A DNA stretch of 64,000 bases from JAOUGY01 sp963792365 (GTDB lineage: Bacteria > Actinomycetota > Acidimicrobiia > Spongiisociales > ZC4RG35). This document shows positions 34,344 to 43,574 of the stretch, one piece after another. Position numbers and translations under genes: made by a program. The stretch is from assembly GCA_963792365.1 (NCBI GenBank), contig CAWBVW010000010.1, positions 62,001 through 126,000 on the forward strand. The letters are read 5' to 3'. Positions within the stretch are counted from its first letter, which is position 1, and every line of letters begins with the position of its first letter. The notes below the pieces were generated by a model. The model did no database searches. It was given only the letters and a program-made list of their open reading frames with translations, and had not been told where the DNA came from.

Positions 34344-34991
34344 TCAGGTTTCAAAGATAGCCCGTCCGGGCCGGATAATCGTGGCGCCTTCCTCGATGGC
34401 CACCTCGAAGTCGTCGGTCATCCCCATCGACAACTCTGCGACCCCGGGCCACCGCTGTGACAGCCGATCCCTCAATCCTCGCAGACGGACGAAGTGAGGG
34501 CGAGCCAGCTCCGGCTCGTCACAGAGCGGAGGAATCGCCATCAAACCCGTCACTCGCAAGCCCATCTCGACGGCGCGGCGACAGGCCTCCTCCGTCTCTT
34601 CCGGCGAGAATCCGTGCTTCTGCGGTTCAGACCCGATGTTGACCTGAAGCAGCACCGGTGGCGCCCGCCCCGGCCCCTTCAGCCATGCAGCAGCCAGGTG
34701 GTCCCTGTCGTACGAGTGCAGAAGCGACGCAACAGGACGCACGATGCGTACCTTGTTGGTCTGGAGCGGCCCGACAAAGTGCCATCGGATGTCATCTGGT
34801 AGTTCTGGGGTCTTCGCCGCCAGCTCCTGCGCGCGATTCTCGCCGAACTCGCGATGACCTTGCTCGTAGACTGCTGCGATCTGCTCGACCGTCCGACCCT
34901 TCGAGACCACAACCACCCGAACGTCAGCCGGCGATCTTCCGACCCTCGCGGCAGCGACCGACACACGATTCATCACCTCGGAATACGTCAT
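34344..34991 (-). CDS. YggS-type pyridoxal-phosphate homeostasis protein
   Basis: The ATG at 34991 overlaps the pgeF stop (ATGA) and gives 215 residues of the PLP-binding alanine-racemase-like fold. Lys31 in VVVVSKGRT is the PLP lysine. Family blocks HREFGENRAQEL, WHFVGPLQTNKVR, LLQVNIG, KHGF and ELSMGMTDDFEVAIEEG are present. The protein buffers PLP rather than catalysing a known reaction. The longer frame to 35171 extends into pgeF and is rejected. Confidence 0.94.
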   Translation of the reverse strand: MTYSEVMNRVSVAAARVGRSPADVRVVVVSKGRTVEQIAAVYEQGHREFGENRAQELAAKTPELPDDIRWHFVGPLQTNKVRIVRPVASLLHSYDRDHLAAAWLKGPGRAPPVLLQVNIGSEPQKHGFSPEETEEACRRAVEMGLRVTGLMAIPPLCDEPELARPHFVRLRGLRDRLSQRWPGVAELSMGMTDDFEVAIEEGATIIRPGRAIFET

Positions 34992-35623
34992 GATCCTCCG
35001 GCTGAGTCTCGCAGCCGCCACGCCAACGCCGCCATTCGGTCGGGTGTGCCCGTCGCACGGTGCGAGTGATGCCCGGGCTGGTGCATCGTGCACCGCCCTG
35101 CGCTCCATACCTCCACCCCCCTGAGCTGCCCGCGAATGACTGCGACGAGATCGACCGACGCCGTCCCCCACGTCGTGGTGCCGACGAAGCGACCGAAGCG
35201 TTCGGCGACCTCAGGGCCCACCTCGAAACAGCAGGCGCCGATGCCGGGTCCGATGAAGGCTTGGTCGACCGTCACGCCGGCCCGGTCCATGCGCCGACGC
35301 AGCTCAGGCACCACCCCGGCCTCGGCCCCTCGCCAGCCGGCGTGAGCGACACCCACGCCACCATCGCCCTTGAGAACAACGCCAAAACAATCCGCCGTGA
35401 AGACCGCCACGGGCACGTCGGTCAGCGTGAAGAGCGCGTCTGCCTCGCCGTGGTCTCCTGGTTCGGCGACCTCGACCACCGACGACCCGTGCACCTGGTG
35501 GATCACTCCCCACGCGCTTGTGATGTCGAGGCCGTCGGCGATTCGGTTGCGAGCCGACGGGTTGGAGCGAGCGTCGCCATCGGCGGCCAGGGTGAAAGCC
35601 ACCCCGCCCGCGGGCACGATCAT
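34988..35623 (-). CDS. pgeF: Multicopper-oxidase-like laccase-domain protein (PgeF/YfiH)
   Basis: This YfiH family protein has 211 residues. The zinc-site residues lie in IHQVHGSSVV, TADCFGVVL and VAHAGWRGAEAGVV (His, Cys, His). FIGPGIGACCFEVGPEV and the ending TGTPDRMAALAWRL complete the family pattern. Members are purine nucleoside phosphorylases, or in E. coli a peptidoglycan-editing factor that removes mis-incorporated residues. The position between ftsZ and yggS is the usual Gram-positive one. The start overlaps the ftsZ stop (ATGA). Confidence 0.92.
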   Translation of the reverse strand: MIVPAGGVAFTLAADGDARSNPSARNRIADGLDITSAWGVIHQVHGSSVVEVAEPGDHGEADALFTLTDVPVAVFTADCFGVVLKGDGGVGVAHAGWRGAEAGVVPELRRRMDRAGVTVDQAFIGPGIGACCFEVGPEVAERFGRFVGTTTWGTASVDLVAVIRGQLRGVEVWSAGRCTMHQPGHHSHRATGTPDRMAALAWRLRDSAGGS

Positions 35624-36702
35624 CCCTGGACGAACGTCGGGATGTCGAGGTCGTCTTCGCGTCCGGGGCGACCGGCCGAGGTCCTCTGCCCCGCCGATGT
35701 CGTGATCCCACCAGAACGCGAAGGCCGTTTCCGATCGAATCCGGCGGCGATCACGGTCACGCGCATTTCCTCACCGAGACTGTCGTCGATCAGAGCACCG
35801 AAGATGATCTCCGCATCGTCGTCGGCATGCTCGGACACGACCTGGGCAGCGGTCGTCGCCTCATGGAGCGTCATCGAAGAAGGACCTGCCACCGACAGGA
35901 GCACTCCGCGCGCCCCCTCCATCGACGTTTCGAGCATGGGGCTCGAAATGGCACGTTGCGCCGACTGCGCCGACCGGTCGTCGCCCGAGGCCCGACCGAT
36001 ACCCATCACGGCCGTACCGGCCTCGGACATCACCGTCTTGACGTCTGCGAAGTCGACGTTGATGAGGCCCGGTGTCGTGATGAGACCCGTGATGCCGGCG
36101 ACGCCGTTCATCAGCACGTCGTCGGCGAGTCGGAACGTCTCCATCATCGGGGCCTTGGGGTCTCCGATCTCGAGCAACCGATCGTTGGGAATGACTATCA
36201 GCGTGTCGACCGCGTCACGGAGACTCTGGATTCCCTGCTCGGCGTGCAACGCCCGTCGGCGACCTTCGAAACCGAACGGTCGGGTGACGACACCCACCGT
36301 GAGCGCTCCGAGACTCCTGGCCACCTCCGCCACGATCGGCGCACCACCGGTTCCCGTTCCACCGCCTTCGCCGGCGGTGATGAACACCATGTCGGCGCCC
36401 TTCATCGCCTCCTCGAGCTCGGCTCGATGCGCCTCGGCGGCCGCCCTGCCGACCTCGGGGTTGGCACCTGCGCCAAGCCCTCGGGTGATTTCACGACCCA
36501 GATCGAGCTTGACATCGGCATCGGACATGAGCAGCGCCTGGGCGTCCGTGTTCAGGGCGATGAACTCCACGCCCCGAACGCCCGCTTCGACCATGCGGTT
36601 GACGGCATTGACGCCACCCCCGCCCACACCGACCACCTTGATGACGGCGAGATAGCCGCCGCCGTAGTTACCGCCACCGCGGCCCGTGTTGCCGTCGTTC
36701 AC
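35620..36702 (-). CDS. ftsZ: Cell-division GTPase FtsZ
   Basis: FtsZ forms the cytokinetic ring. The GTG at 36702, seven bases after AGGAGA, gives 360 residues. An extra N-terminal tail NDGNTGRGGGNYGGG precedes the tubulin fold. The nucleotide-binding GGGTGTGG is at 113-120 and the T7 synergy loop reads NVDFADVKTVM. The C-terminal peptide DDLDIPTFVQG is the site for SepF and other partners; the C-terminal linker is short. A 149-base gap upstream holds an inverted repeat and probable promoter. The longer frame to 36798 crosses that region and has no support. Confidence 0.97.
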   Translation of the reverse strand: MNDGNTGRGGGNYGGGYLAVIKVVGVGGGGVNAVNRMVEAGVRGVEFIALNTDAQALLMSDADVKLDLGREITRGLGAGANPEVGRAAAEAHRAELEEAMKGADMVFITAGEGGGTGTGGAPIVAEVARSLGALTVGVVTRPFGFEGRRRALHAEQGIQSLRDAVDTLIVIPNDRLLEIGDPKAPMMETFRLADDVLMNGVAGITGLITTPGLINVDFADVKTVMSEAGTAVMGIGRASGDDRSAQSAQRAISSPMLETSMEGARGVLLSVAGPSSMTLHEATTAAQVVSEHADDDAEIIFGALIDDSLGEEMRVTVIAAGFDRKRPSRSGGITTSAGQRTSAGRPGREDDLDIPTFVQG

Positions 36703-36787
36703 CGTAGTTCTCCTGATCGTGGAATCCGTGTCTGGTCGCCGACGAGTCACATGCGGTTGAACTCGCGAAAAAACACCGTCTACCTGA

Positions 36788-36818
36788 GCTTTACACATAA
36801 GGTGGCAACGTGTAAAGC
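36788..36818 (-). promoter_or_regulatory. Inverted repeat and possible promoter upstream of ftsZ
   Basis: GCTTTACAC (36788-36796) and GTGTAAAGC (36810-36818) form a perfect 9-bp inverted repeat around 13 bases. On the coding strand TTTACA (5 of 6 matches to a -35) is followed 17 bases later by TAAAGC, a weak -10. The surrounding 90 bases are AT-rich for this genome. This is a plausible ftsZ-specific promoter with an operator, allowing ftsZ to be expressed apart from the upstream mur genes. Confidence 0.5.
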
Positions 36819-36851
36819 CCCTAGCTATGAGGTTTTAGTAGAACTTGAGGG

Positions 36852-37640
36852 TTACCCCTCTTCAAGGTTCGCCTCGTCACCTGCCTCGACGGGCACGGCA
36901 TCGGGCGGGAGAACCGCCGGCTGGGCTGGCGCTATCACGGTGATGATCGACCCCTCTTCCGGTGCGGTTTCCAGCACCGCCGCCAGAGCCAGCGCCTTTT
37001 CGCGACCGTCCGCGCCGGAGCCGATACGAACGGCGTAGCCGCCGATCGTTGCTTCGAATCCAGACTCTCCCTGCTCTATCCGGGCGCCTTGGAGCAGCTC
37101 GTCGGGAAGCGCCGCGACGAACTCGAGCAAGCCGACGATGTCACGGTCACCAGCGAGCTCTGATCCCGCCCGGCCGGGGAGCAACAGAATCGGCGCTTGG
37201 GGATCTGGGGTGTCCGAGTACTCCACCACTACCCCGTCGCCTGCCACATGGCCCCACCCGTCGGCGGTTGCGGCCCACGCCACCGGTGAGCGCTCTACGA
37301 GCTCGATCACGATGGTCTGGGGCCAGGATCTCGTGACCGTTGCCGACGCCACCCATGGATCGGTCTCCAGGGCTGCGGTCGCCGCCTCCAGATCCACATC
37401 CATCATCGGCACGCCCTGGGTGAGACCGGCCACGGCGATCACCTCGGCTACCTCGACCGTGCTCGCACCGCGGATCTCCATGCCCTGAACCGCCAGCAGC
37501 GGTGACCGGAAGGCCCAGACCACCCCGGCGACCACCGCGAGGAACACCAGCACCCGCATCAGCCTGGCCAGGCTTCGCCGGGCATGCGACTCCTGAACCA
37601 CCTTTCGACGGGCGGCCATTCTCGGGTCCATTCGAGTCAT
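36852..37640 (-). CDS. ftsQ: Cell-division protein FtsQ/DivIB
   Basis: This single-pass division protein has 262 residues. A basic cytoplasmic tail (1-25) precedes a membrane helix (about 28-46, MRVLVFLAVVAGVVWAF). The POTRA domain (about 53-125) contains GMEIRGASTVEVAEVI and VASATVTRSWPQTIVIELVERSPVA. A beta-rich FtsQ domain and a short acidic tail follow. FtsQ bridges FtsL/FtsB to the FtsWI synthase. It starts ATGA-overlapped with the murB stop. Confidence 0.9.
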   Translation of the reverse strand: MTRMDPRMAARRKVVQESHARRSLARLMRVLVFLAVVAGVVWAFRSPLLAVQGMEIRGASTVEVAEVIAVAGLTQGVPMMDVDLEAATAALETDPWVASATVTRSWPQTIVIELVERSPVAWAATADGWGHVAGDGVVVEYSDTPDPQAPILLLPGRAGSELAGDRDIVGLLEFVAALPDELLQGARIEQGESGFEATIGGYAVRIGSGADGREKALALAAVLETAPEEGSIITVIAPAQPAVLPPDAVPVEAGDEANLEEG

Positions 37641-38539
37641 ATCCGCTCCTCAAATCCCACGAACCGAATCTCGGGCCGGAGGTCTACTCCGGTCTCTTCG
37701 AGCACCACCCGCCGTACCTCGGACACGAGTTCGAACACGTCCGCCGCCGTGGCTTCCGGCGTTGCCACGAAAAAGTTGGCGTGTTTCGTAGATACCGAGG
37801 CACCTCCCACCGTGAGCCCCTTGAGCCCGACGGAATCGATGATTCGTCCGGCGGCGTCACCCGGAGGGTTCTTGAAGACACTTCCGGCATTGAACGTCCC
37901 CCCGGGTTGGTGTTCTTTGCGCCAGCGAGTGACGTCACGGATCGCCCCTTCTCCGAAGCTCGGATCACCGGCATCGAACCCGAAGACCGCCTCGACGACG
38001 ATGTCGGCGTCCGTGAGGTTGGAATGCCGGTACGAGAGTCCGAGCCCAGAGACATCGACGGATTCGACCGCACCGTCGGGCCGGACCAGGCGAGCCGATA
38101 CCAATCGATCGACGGTCTCCACTCCGTGGCATCCGGCGTTCTGTCGGACGGCTCCACCGACCGACCCGGGGATACCGACGTAGAACTCCAATCCGAGCCG
38201 CCCCTCCGCCACGGCTGACCTCGCCAGCATGGGCAGGCTGACGGCGGCACCGGCCACGATGCACTCGGGACGATGGTCGATGGTGGCGAATCCGGTTCCG
38301 AGTCGCACGACCAGCCCTCCGAATCCTTCGTCGGCGACAACCATGTTGGATCCGCGGCCCAGAACCAGCATCGGCACCCCATCCGCGATCCTCGCCTGCA
38401 CGACCGCTGCGAGCTCCTCGACGTCGTTCGGCGTCGCAAAGAACCGGGCCGGCCCACCCAGCTTGTAGGTGGTCAGCCCGGCAAGCGGGACATCTTTGGC
38501 AACGATCCCCTGATCCACCAGAGCCGACAACGCACTCAT
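37637..38539 (-). CDS. murB: UDP-N-acetylenolpyruvoylglucosamine reductase MurB
   Basis: MurB makes UDP-MurNAc using NADPH and FAD. The 300-residue protein has the FAD-binding blocks TYKLGGPARFFATP and VLGRGSNMVVADEGFGGLV, the substrate region GIPGSVGGAVRQNAGCHG, and the active-site segment GGTFNAGSVFKNPPGDAAGRII. It ends LRPEIRFVGFEE. It is of the type I/II group with SVFKNP. The start overlaps the murC stop by four bases. Confidence 0.95.
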   Translation of the reverse strand: MSALSALVDQGIVAKDVPLAGLTTYKLGGPARFFATPNDVEELAAVVQARIADGVPMLVLGRGSNMVVADEGFGGLVVRLGTGFATIDHRPECIVAGAAVSLPMLARSAVAEGRLGLEFYVGIPGSVGGAVRQNAGCHGVETVDRLVSARLVRPDGAVESVDVSGLGLSYRHSNLTDADIVVEAVFGFDAGDPSFGEGAIRDVTRWRKEHQPGGTFNAGSVFKNPPGDAAGRIIDSVGLKGLTVGGASVSTKHANFFVATPEATAADVFELVSEVRRVVLEETGVDLRPEIRFVGFEERI

Positions 38540-39903
38540 GCGCGGGCCTCCACGGCGGCCAGGATCTCCGGGCCGATGACTGTGATGTCGCCGGCCCCCA
38601 TCGTCAGCACCAGGTCGCCTTCTTCGAGCATCGAGGCAAGCCGCGAAGGGACATCAGAAAGATGCGGGACATAGGTGACCTTCTCGGCCCCCGCCCTGGT
38701 GGCCGCGTCGGCGACGAGCGAACCGGTCACGCCCGGGACGGGGGCCTCGCGGGAACCGAACACGTTCGTGACGACGACCACATCGGCCATGGCGAGCGCG
38801 GCTCCGAATTCTCGTGCGAACTGCACGGTGCGGGAGTAGAGATGGGGCTGGAAGACCGCCACCACGCGACGATCGTGATGGGCGTTCGCCTCGCGAATCG
38901 TGGCTGCCACTTCGGTCGGGTGGTGCGCATAGTCGTCGATGACGGTCACTCCGCCCACCGTGCCTCGATCCTCGAAACGTCTCCGCACACCCTTGAACCT
39001 CGCAATGCCGGCGGCCGCCATCTCGAGGTCGTGTCCCAACTCGCCGAGGAGGGCGACAACTCCTGCCGCGTTGCGCACCATGTGTCTGCCAACCCGGGGC
39101 ATCACGATCTCGACCCCGGCGGAACCGGTTTGGAGGAGGAAGCGGGTGCGCCCCTCGCCCTCGGCGACGTCGGCGATATGCCAGTGAGCATCGGATGAGA
39201 ACCCGTACGACCGAACAGAAGTCCGCTGCAAGAGGCGAGCGCCTCCGGGGTCGTCGGCGCACACGACCACCGGGCCATCGACGTTGCGCACCACCCGTGC
39301 GAACGCGCTCTCGAGCTCTTCGATCGTTCCGAAGTGATCGAGATGCTCGGCCTCGACATTGGTCACCATCAGACCTTGGAGGTCTACGTGCTCGAAGGTG
39401 CCAAACGCCTCATCGACCTCCAACACGAGCAGGTCATCGGTCCCCACGGCTGCGTTCGTACGGTACTCGACCAACTCGCCACCCACCACAAAACTGGGGT
39501 CGAGACCGACGGCCGAGACCGCCGAGATCATCAGGGCTGTCGAGGTCGTCTTGCCGTGGGTTCCGGTGGCGCCGATCGTCGGGATGGTCGCGGTGATGGC
39601 CGCCAAAAGCTGTGGACGCCGCCAGACACCCACTCCCGCCGCCCTCGCTGCGGTCAATTCGGTGTCACCTTCCGGCACGGCAGACGAAGCCACCACCAGG
39701 TCGACGTCGGTCACCGCTTCCGACCGATGACCCGACCAGACCTCCAACCCGAGGTCGGCGAGGCCGGCCAGCGATGCGCTCCATCGCACGTCCGAGCCGC
39801 TGACCACGAACCCGCGTCCACTCAGGATCTTGGCAAGCGCACTCATGCCGGCCCCACCCACGCCCACGATGTGGATGCGACGGAAGTCGGCGAGATCAAC
39901 CAT
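38536..39903 (-). CDS. murC: UDP-N-acetylmuramate--L-alanine ligase MurC
   Basis: MurC adds the first amino acid to the muropeptide precursor. The 455-residue product has the Rossmann start IHIVGVGGAGMSALAKIL, the ATP-binding GATGTHGKTTSTALM and the central-domain EVDEAFGTFEHVDLQG-type region. The C-terminal domain motif YAHHPTEVAATI is intact. It overlaps the murG stop by eight bases. All Mur ligase motifs look functional. Confidence 0.96.
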   Translation of the reverse strand: MVDLADFRRIHIVGVGGAGMSALAKILSGRGFVVSGSDVRWSASLAGLADLGLEVWSGHRSEAVTDVDLVVASSAVPEGDTELTAARAAGVGVWRRPQLLAAITATIPTIGATGTHGKTTSTALMISAVSAVGLDPSFVVGGELVEYRTNAAVGTDDLLVLEVDEAFGTFEHVDLQGLMVTNVEAEHLDHFGTIEELESAFARVVRNVDGPVVVCADDPGGARLLQRTSVRSYGFSSDAHWHIADVAEGEGRTRFLLQTGSAGVEIVMPRVGRHMVRNAAGVVALLGELGHDLEMAAAGIARFKGVRRRFEDRGTVGGVTVIDDYAHHPTEVAATIREANAHHDRRVVAVFQPHLYSRTVQFAREFGAALAMADVVVVTNVFGSREAPVPGVTGSLVADAATRAGAEKVTYVPHLSDVPSRLASMLEEGDLVLTMGAGDITVIGPEILAAVEARA

Positions 39904-40975
39904 GCAACTCCTCCATCGTCGCTGCGATCACATCTGCGGCATCAGTTCTGGCGAGCGCAGCGAGGCATCTCGCCATCGACCCTCGCCGCTCCGGATCGCC
40001 GACCAACTCTGAGACCATCACTGAGAGATTGCCCACCTCTTTCTCGCTCAACACGACGGCTCCACCTACCTCCTCGAATGCTCGGGCGTTCTCGTCCTGA
40101 TGGCGCCCAGAGCCAAACCCGCCCGGGATCAAGATGGAGGGCGTTCTCGTGATCGCCAGCTCGGCCACTGCTCCTCCGGCTCGAGCCACGACCAGGTCGC
40201 TGGCGGCGTAGAAGAGGTCCATCGCCGGTTCGAAGGCGATGACAGTCCAAGGGACCCCGGCACCATCCGCCGCCGACCGGAGCGCCGCGGCGTGTTCTTC
40301 GCCTGCCAGATGCAGGATCTGGAGATCGGGGCCGCTCCAGCTCGTTGCCAGGTCGGTCACGGCCCGATTGATCACACCGGCCCCGAGGCTGCCGCCGAAC
40401 ACGCCCAATACCGGCACAGTCGCGTCGAGCCCGTAATGCTCGATGGCTCGCGACCTGAGCGCGCTCCGATCGAACACCGACAACCATGGTCGGACCGGAT
40501 TTCCGACCCAACGAGCCTTCGCCATTCGGGTGGTCGAGGGGAACGCGCCAAAGGCTACATCTGCCCAGCGGGAGGCGAGGGCGTTTGCCAGCCCGGCTTC
40601 GGCGTTTTGTTCCGACACCACCAGCCGGGCGCGCACCCGCCGGGCGGCCAGAGCGGCAGGGATCGTGACGTAACCTCCCATGCCGAGCATGACGCGCACG
40701 TCGCGGGTTCGCAGCTCGCCGGCGATCGCAGAGACGGCTCGGCTCACCACGCGAGGGATTCCGAGATTCGATGCCGAGAACGATCGTTTCAGACCTCGCA
40801 ACTCCACCTGGAGGAACGGGAATCCTTCGGCGGGATATACCTTCGATTCGAGACGACTCCCCCCGACGTAGACGATGTTGTCGTGCGGAACGCCACGTCG
40901 AACCAACGCCTCACCGACGGACAGACCGGGAAACACATGGCCCCCCGTTCCGGCGGCCGCAATTGCGTAGGTCAC
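39896..40975 (-). CDS. murG: Undecaprenyl-PP-MurNAc-pentapeptide GlcNAc transferase MurG
   Basis: MurG converts lipid I to lipid II on the inner membrane face. The GTG at 40975 overlaps the ftsW stop (GTGA) and gives 359 residues. The N-terminal glycine loop is AAGTGGHVFPGLSVGEAL, the second glycine motif is MLGMGGYVTIPAALAA, and the UDP-binding region reads FGGSLGAGVINRAV, then ARAGGAVAELAITRTPSILIP. The 831-residue open frame reaching to 42391 reads through ftsW and is an artefact. Confidence 0.96.
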   Translation of the reverse strand: MTYAIAAAGTGGHVFPGLSVGEALVRRGVPHDNIVYVGGSRLESKVYPAEGFPFLQVELRGLKRSFSASNLGIPRVVSRAVSAIAGELRTRDVRVMLGMGGYVTIPAALAARRVRARLVVSEQNAEAGLANALASRWADVAFGAFPSTTRMAKARWVGNPVRPWLSVFDRSALRSRAIEHYGLDATVPVLGVFGGSLGAGVINRAVTDLATSWSGPDLQILHLAGEEHAAALRSAADGAGVPWTVIAFEPAMDLFYAASDLVVARAGGAVAELAITRTPSILIPGGFGSGRHQDENARAFEEVGGAVVLSEKEVGNLSVMVSELVGDPERRGSMARCLAALARTDAADVIAATMEELHG

Positions 40976-42264
40976 GCCTTGGCGCCGCGACGTTTCGACG
41001 TCGCACCACCGGGCCGCGCCACCCACGACGACTTGGTGCGGGTCTTTGCGGGCCTCGAGGCCTTGGGCCGCTTGGCGCGCATCGAAGTGGACGCGACATT
41101 CACCAGAACACCGATCATCGCCATCGAGATCGCGAGCGAAGTGCCGCCGTACGACACGAATGGCAGCGTGACGCCGGTGATCGGCATCACACCGAGAACG
41201 CCCCCTACGTTGACTATGGCCTGGAATGAGAGCCAAACCGTGATTCCCACGGCCAGCATCCTCCCAAACGGATCGGTCGTGCGGTATGCGATCGTCGATC
41301 CGATGACCGCCAGCAGCGCGAACAACGCCAACACCAGCATCGCTCCGATGAGCCCGGTCTCTTCTCCGATGATGGCGTAGATGAAGTCGGTGTGAGCGTT
41401 CGGCAGGTAGAACCAGCGGGCACGGCTGTTCCCGAGGCCCGACCCGACGATTCCACCCGTGCCGAGTGCAACGTAGCCCTGAATCAGTTGGAAGCTGTCG
41501 CCGAGGGGGTCTGCCCATGGGTCGAGGAAACTCGTGATTCGCGACCACCGCTCGGGGCTTCGATGAGCCAGCAACAGGGCCGACAGGCCCCCGGCGATCG
41601 CAGTCATACCCACGAATCGGATCGGGGCGGTCGAGACGAACAACACGGCCAGGGCGCATGCCCCCACGATGATCACGCCACCGAGGTCTCCCTGCAGCAT
41701 TACGAGAAACGCGACGATTCCCACGTACGCGATGACGGGGGCCAGATAATGCCCCAAGTCGCTCAGGGTCTTGTGTTTGCGCTCGAGCACCGCGGCCAGT
41801 GCGACGATCACCGAGAACTTGGCCAGCTCGGTCGGCTGGAAGTTGATGGGGCCCAGATCGAGCCATGACGTGGCGCCACCCGCTTTGTATCCGACTCGCA
41901 GCACGACGACGAGCAGGCCCACGGTGAGCACGAACAGCGGGAGTGCGGCTTTCCGGTACCACGCATACGGGAGGCGGGCGGCTACGACCAGTGCCACTGT
42001 GCCGAGACCCAAGCCCACGAGCTGTCGGATGAGGTAGTAGTAACGCTCGGACGACTCGCTGAGGGCAACCGTCGATGTCGCCGAGATCGTTTCGGCCAGG
42101 CCGATGACCACCAGGGTCGCCACCACGAGCAGCAGCGTGGTGATCAGGCGGTTCGTGGAGTGGATCTTGTCGTCCCTCGCCCGTGCGGCCGCTCGGATCT
42201 CGGTGATCGAGGTGACCTTGGAACGGCGCCGGGCACGAGGCGGCCGGGTGGTGGTCGATGTCAT
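40972..42264 (-). CDS. ftsW: Septal peptidoglycan polymerase FtsW (SEDS)
   Basis: FtsW is a lipid II polymerase working with FtsI. The ATG at 42264 overlaps the murD stop (ATGA) and gives 430 residues with ten predicted membrane helices. SEDS signatures: KAGGATSWLDLGPINFQPTE (the loop preceding the catalytic region), GDLGGVIIVG with the catalytic Asp, and the final block PITGVTLPFVSYGGTSL. N- and C-terminal tails are basic (RRRSK; KRPKASRPAKTRTK), as in actinobacteria. Its place beside murD/murG supports FtsW rather than RodA. Confidence 0.94.
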   Translation of the reverse strand: MTSTTTRPPRARRRSKVTSITEIRAAARARDDKIHSTNRLITTLLLVVATLVVIGLAETISATSTVALSESSERYYYLIRQLVGLGLGTVALVVAARLPYAWYRKAALPLFVLTVGLLVVVLRVGYKAGGATSWLDLGPINFQPTELAKFSVIVALAAVLERKHKTLSDLGHYLAPVIAYVGIVAFLVMLQGDLGGVIIVGACALAVLFVSTAPIRFVGMTAIAGGLSALLLAHRSPERWSRITSFLDPWADPLGDSFQLIQGYVALGTGGIVGSGLGNSRARWFYLPNAHTDFIYAIIGEETGLIGAMLVLALFALLAVIGSTIAYRTTDPFGRMLAVGITVWLSFQAIVNVGGVLGVMPITGVTLPFVSYGGTSLAISMAMIGVLVNVASTSMRAKRPKASRPAKTRTKSSWVARPGGATSKRRGAKA

Positions 42265-43574
42265 GTGGCTCCTCCCTCCAGGAGACGATGGACCGCCTGG
42301 GCGAAGGCGTCGCCCCGATGACCGTACGATTCGAACATGTCGAAGCTGGCACAACCCGGCGCGAGCAGAACCACGTCACCGACTGCGGCAACCGAGGCCG
42401 CGAGCGCTACCGCATCTTCCATCGATGAGGCGACGACGACCTGGTCGCCGCCTGCTCTCACGAGGTCCTGCGCCGACTCGCCGATGGCAACCACCCGTTT
42501 CACGTTGCCTTCGGTTGCGAGCGGGCCGATGTCGAGACCCTTGGCAAGCCCACCGGCGATCAGCACGACCGAGACGTGATCGCGAATCGCTGCGAGGGCA
42601 GCGTGCGGATTGGTGGCCTTGGAGTCGTCGACGAAACGGACCCCGTCCCGCTCCGCCACCAGGGTGCGACGGTGTGCCGAAGGCTCGAATCGCTCGGCAA
42701 CCGCGCTGATCGATTCTGGGTCGGCACCCAGCTGCGTCGCGGCTGCGGCGGCCAGGGCCAGATCCACCAGGAACACCCCGTCGGTGACCTGCAAGCGATC
42801 CAACGGGATCGCCCACGTCCCGAGCTGAAGGGTTCGCGTTTGTTTGTCGACGCCGTAGCCGTCGGCCGAGACGGTGTTCGTGGTCACGGCCACGGTGCGG
42901 CCCGGTGCACGCTCTGCGATACGCGATGCTCCCTCGTCATCCGAGCAGTACACGAGAACATCGTTCACCCGCTGATTGGCGACGATCCGCGACTTTGCCT
43001 CCAGATACCGCTCGAAGCTTCCATGCCAGTCGAGATGATCGGGTGCGACGTTGGTCACCACTGCGACATCGGGCCGAAAGGCGTCGGAGTAGTGGAGCTG
43101 GAAGGAAGAGACCTCGATCACGGCCACCTCCATGTCCTCCGTCACCACATCGGCGAGCGGGGTTCCGATGTTGCCCACGGCACGGGCTGCAACGCCCGCA
43201 GCCTTCAGCATGTCGGCGATCAGCTCCGTCACGGTCGTCTTGCCATTCGTGCCTGTGATCGCCGCCACGCTCGTCGTGGCAGGTAGCTGCCGCCAGGCAA
43301 ATTCGATCTCGCCCCAGAGCGGGACACGTGCCTCGAGTGTGTCGACGATCGGACGGGCTCGGTCGGGGATTCCGGGACTGGTCACAACCAGGTCGATTCC
43401 GGTGAGATCGACCACGTCCCAGGCTCCCGAGATCACGCCAAAGCCCTCACCGATGAGTCCCGCCAGCGCATCGGGCCGCTCGTCGTAGATCGTCACTGCG
43501 TGACCGATCCGACGGGCCAGCCGTGCGGCAGAGGCGCCCGAGACGGCGGCGCCGAGAACGAGCGTCCTGGTCAT
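42261..43574 (-). CDS. murD: UDP-N-acetylmuramoyl-L-alanine--D-glutamate ligase MurD
   Basis: MurD adds D-glutamate to UDP-MurNAc-L-Ala. The ATG at 43574 overlaps the mraY stop (ATGA) and gives 437 residues starting MTRTLVLGAAVSGASAARLA. ATP-binding is ITGTNGKTTVTELIADM. The central domain has NVAPDHLDWHGSFERYLEAKSRI and the C-terminal domain AHRRTLVAERDGVRFVDDSKATNPHA, as separate family blocks. The 722-residue frame extending to 44429 overlaps mraY and is spurious. Confidence 0.95.
   Translation of the reverse strand: MTRTLVLGAAVSGASAARLARRIGHAVTIYDERPDALAGLIGEGFGVISGAWDVVDLTGIDLVVTSPGIPDRARPIVDTLEARVPLWGEIEFAWRQLPATTSVAAITGTNGKTTVTELIADMLKAAGVAARAVGNIGTPLADVVTEDMEVAVIEVSSFQLHYSDAFRPDVAVVTNVAPDHLDWHGSFERYLEAKSRIVANQRVNDVLVYCSDDEGASRIAERAPGRTVAVTTNTVSADGYGVDKQTRTLQLGTWAIPLDRLQVTDGVFLVDLALAAAAATQLGADPESISAVAERFEPSAHRRTLVAERDGVRFVDDSKATNPHAALAAIRDHVSVVLIAGGLAKGLDIGPLATEGNVKRVVAIGESAQDLVRAGGDQVVVASSMEDAVALAASVAAVGDVVLLAPGCASFDMFESYGHRGDAFAQAVHRLLEGGAT

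Noticed and set aside
39896..42391. An 831-residue open frame over murG and ftsW
   Set aside because: Its first 470 residues are an Arg/Pro-rich shadow of ftsW; only the part from the GTG at 40975 has MurG motifs.
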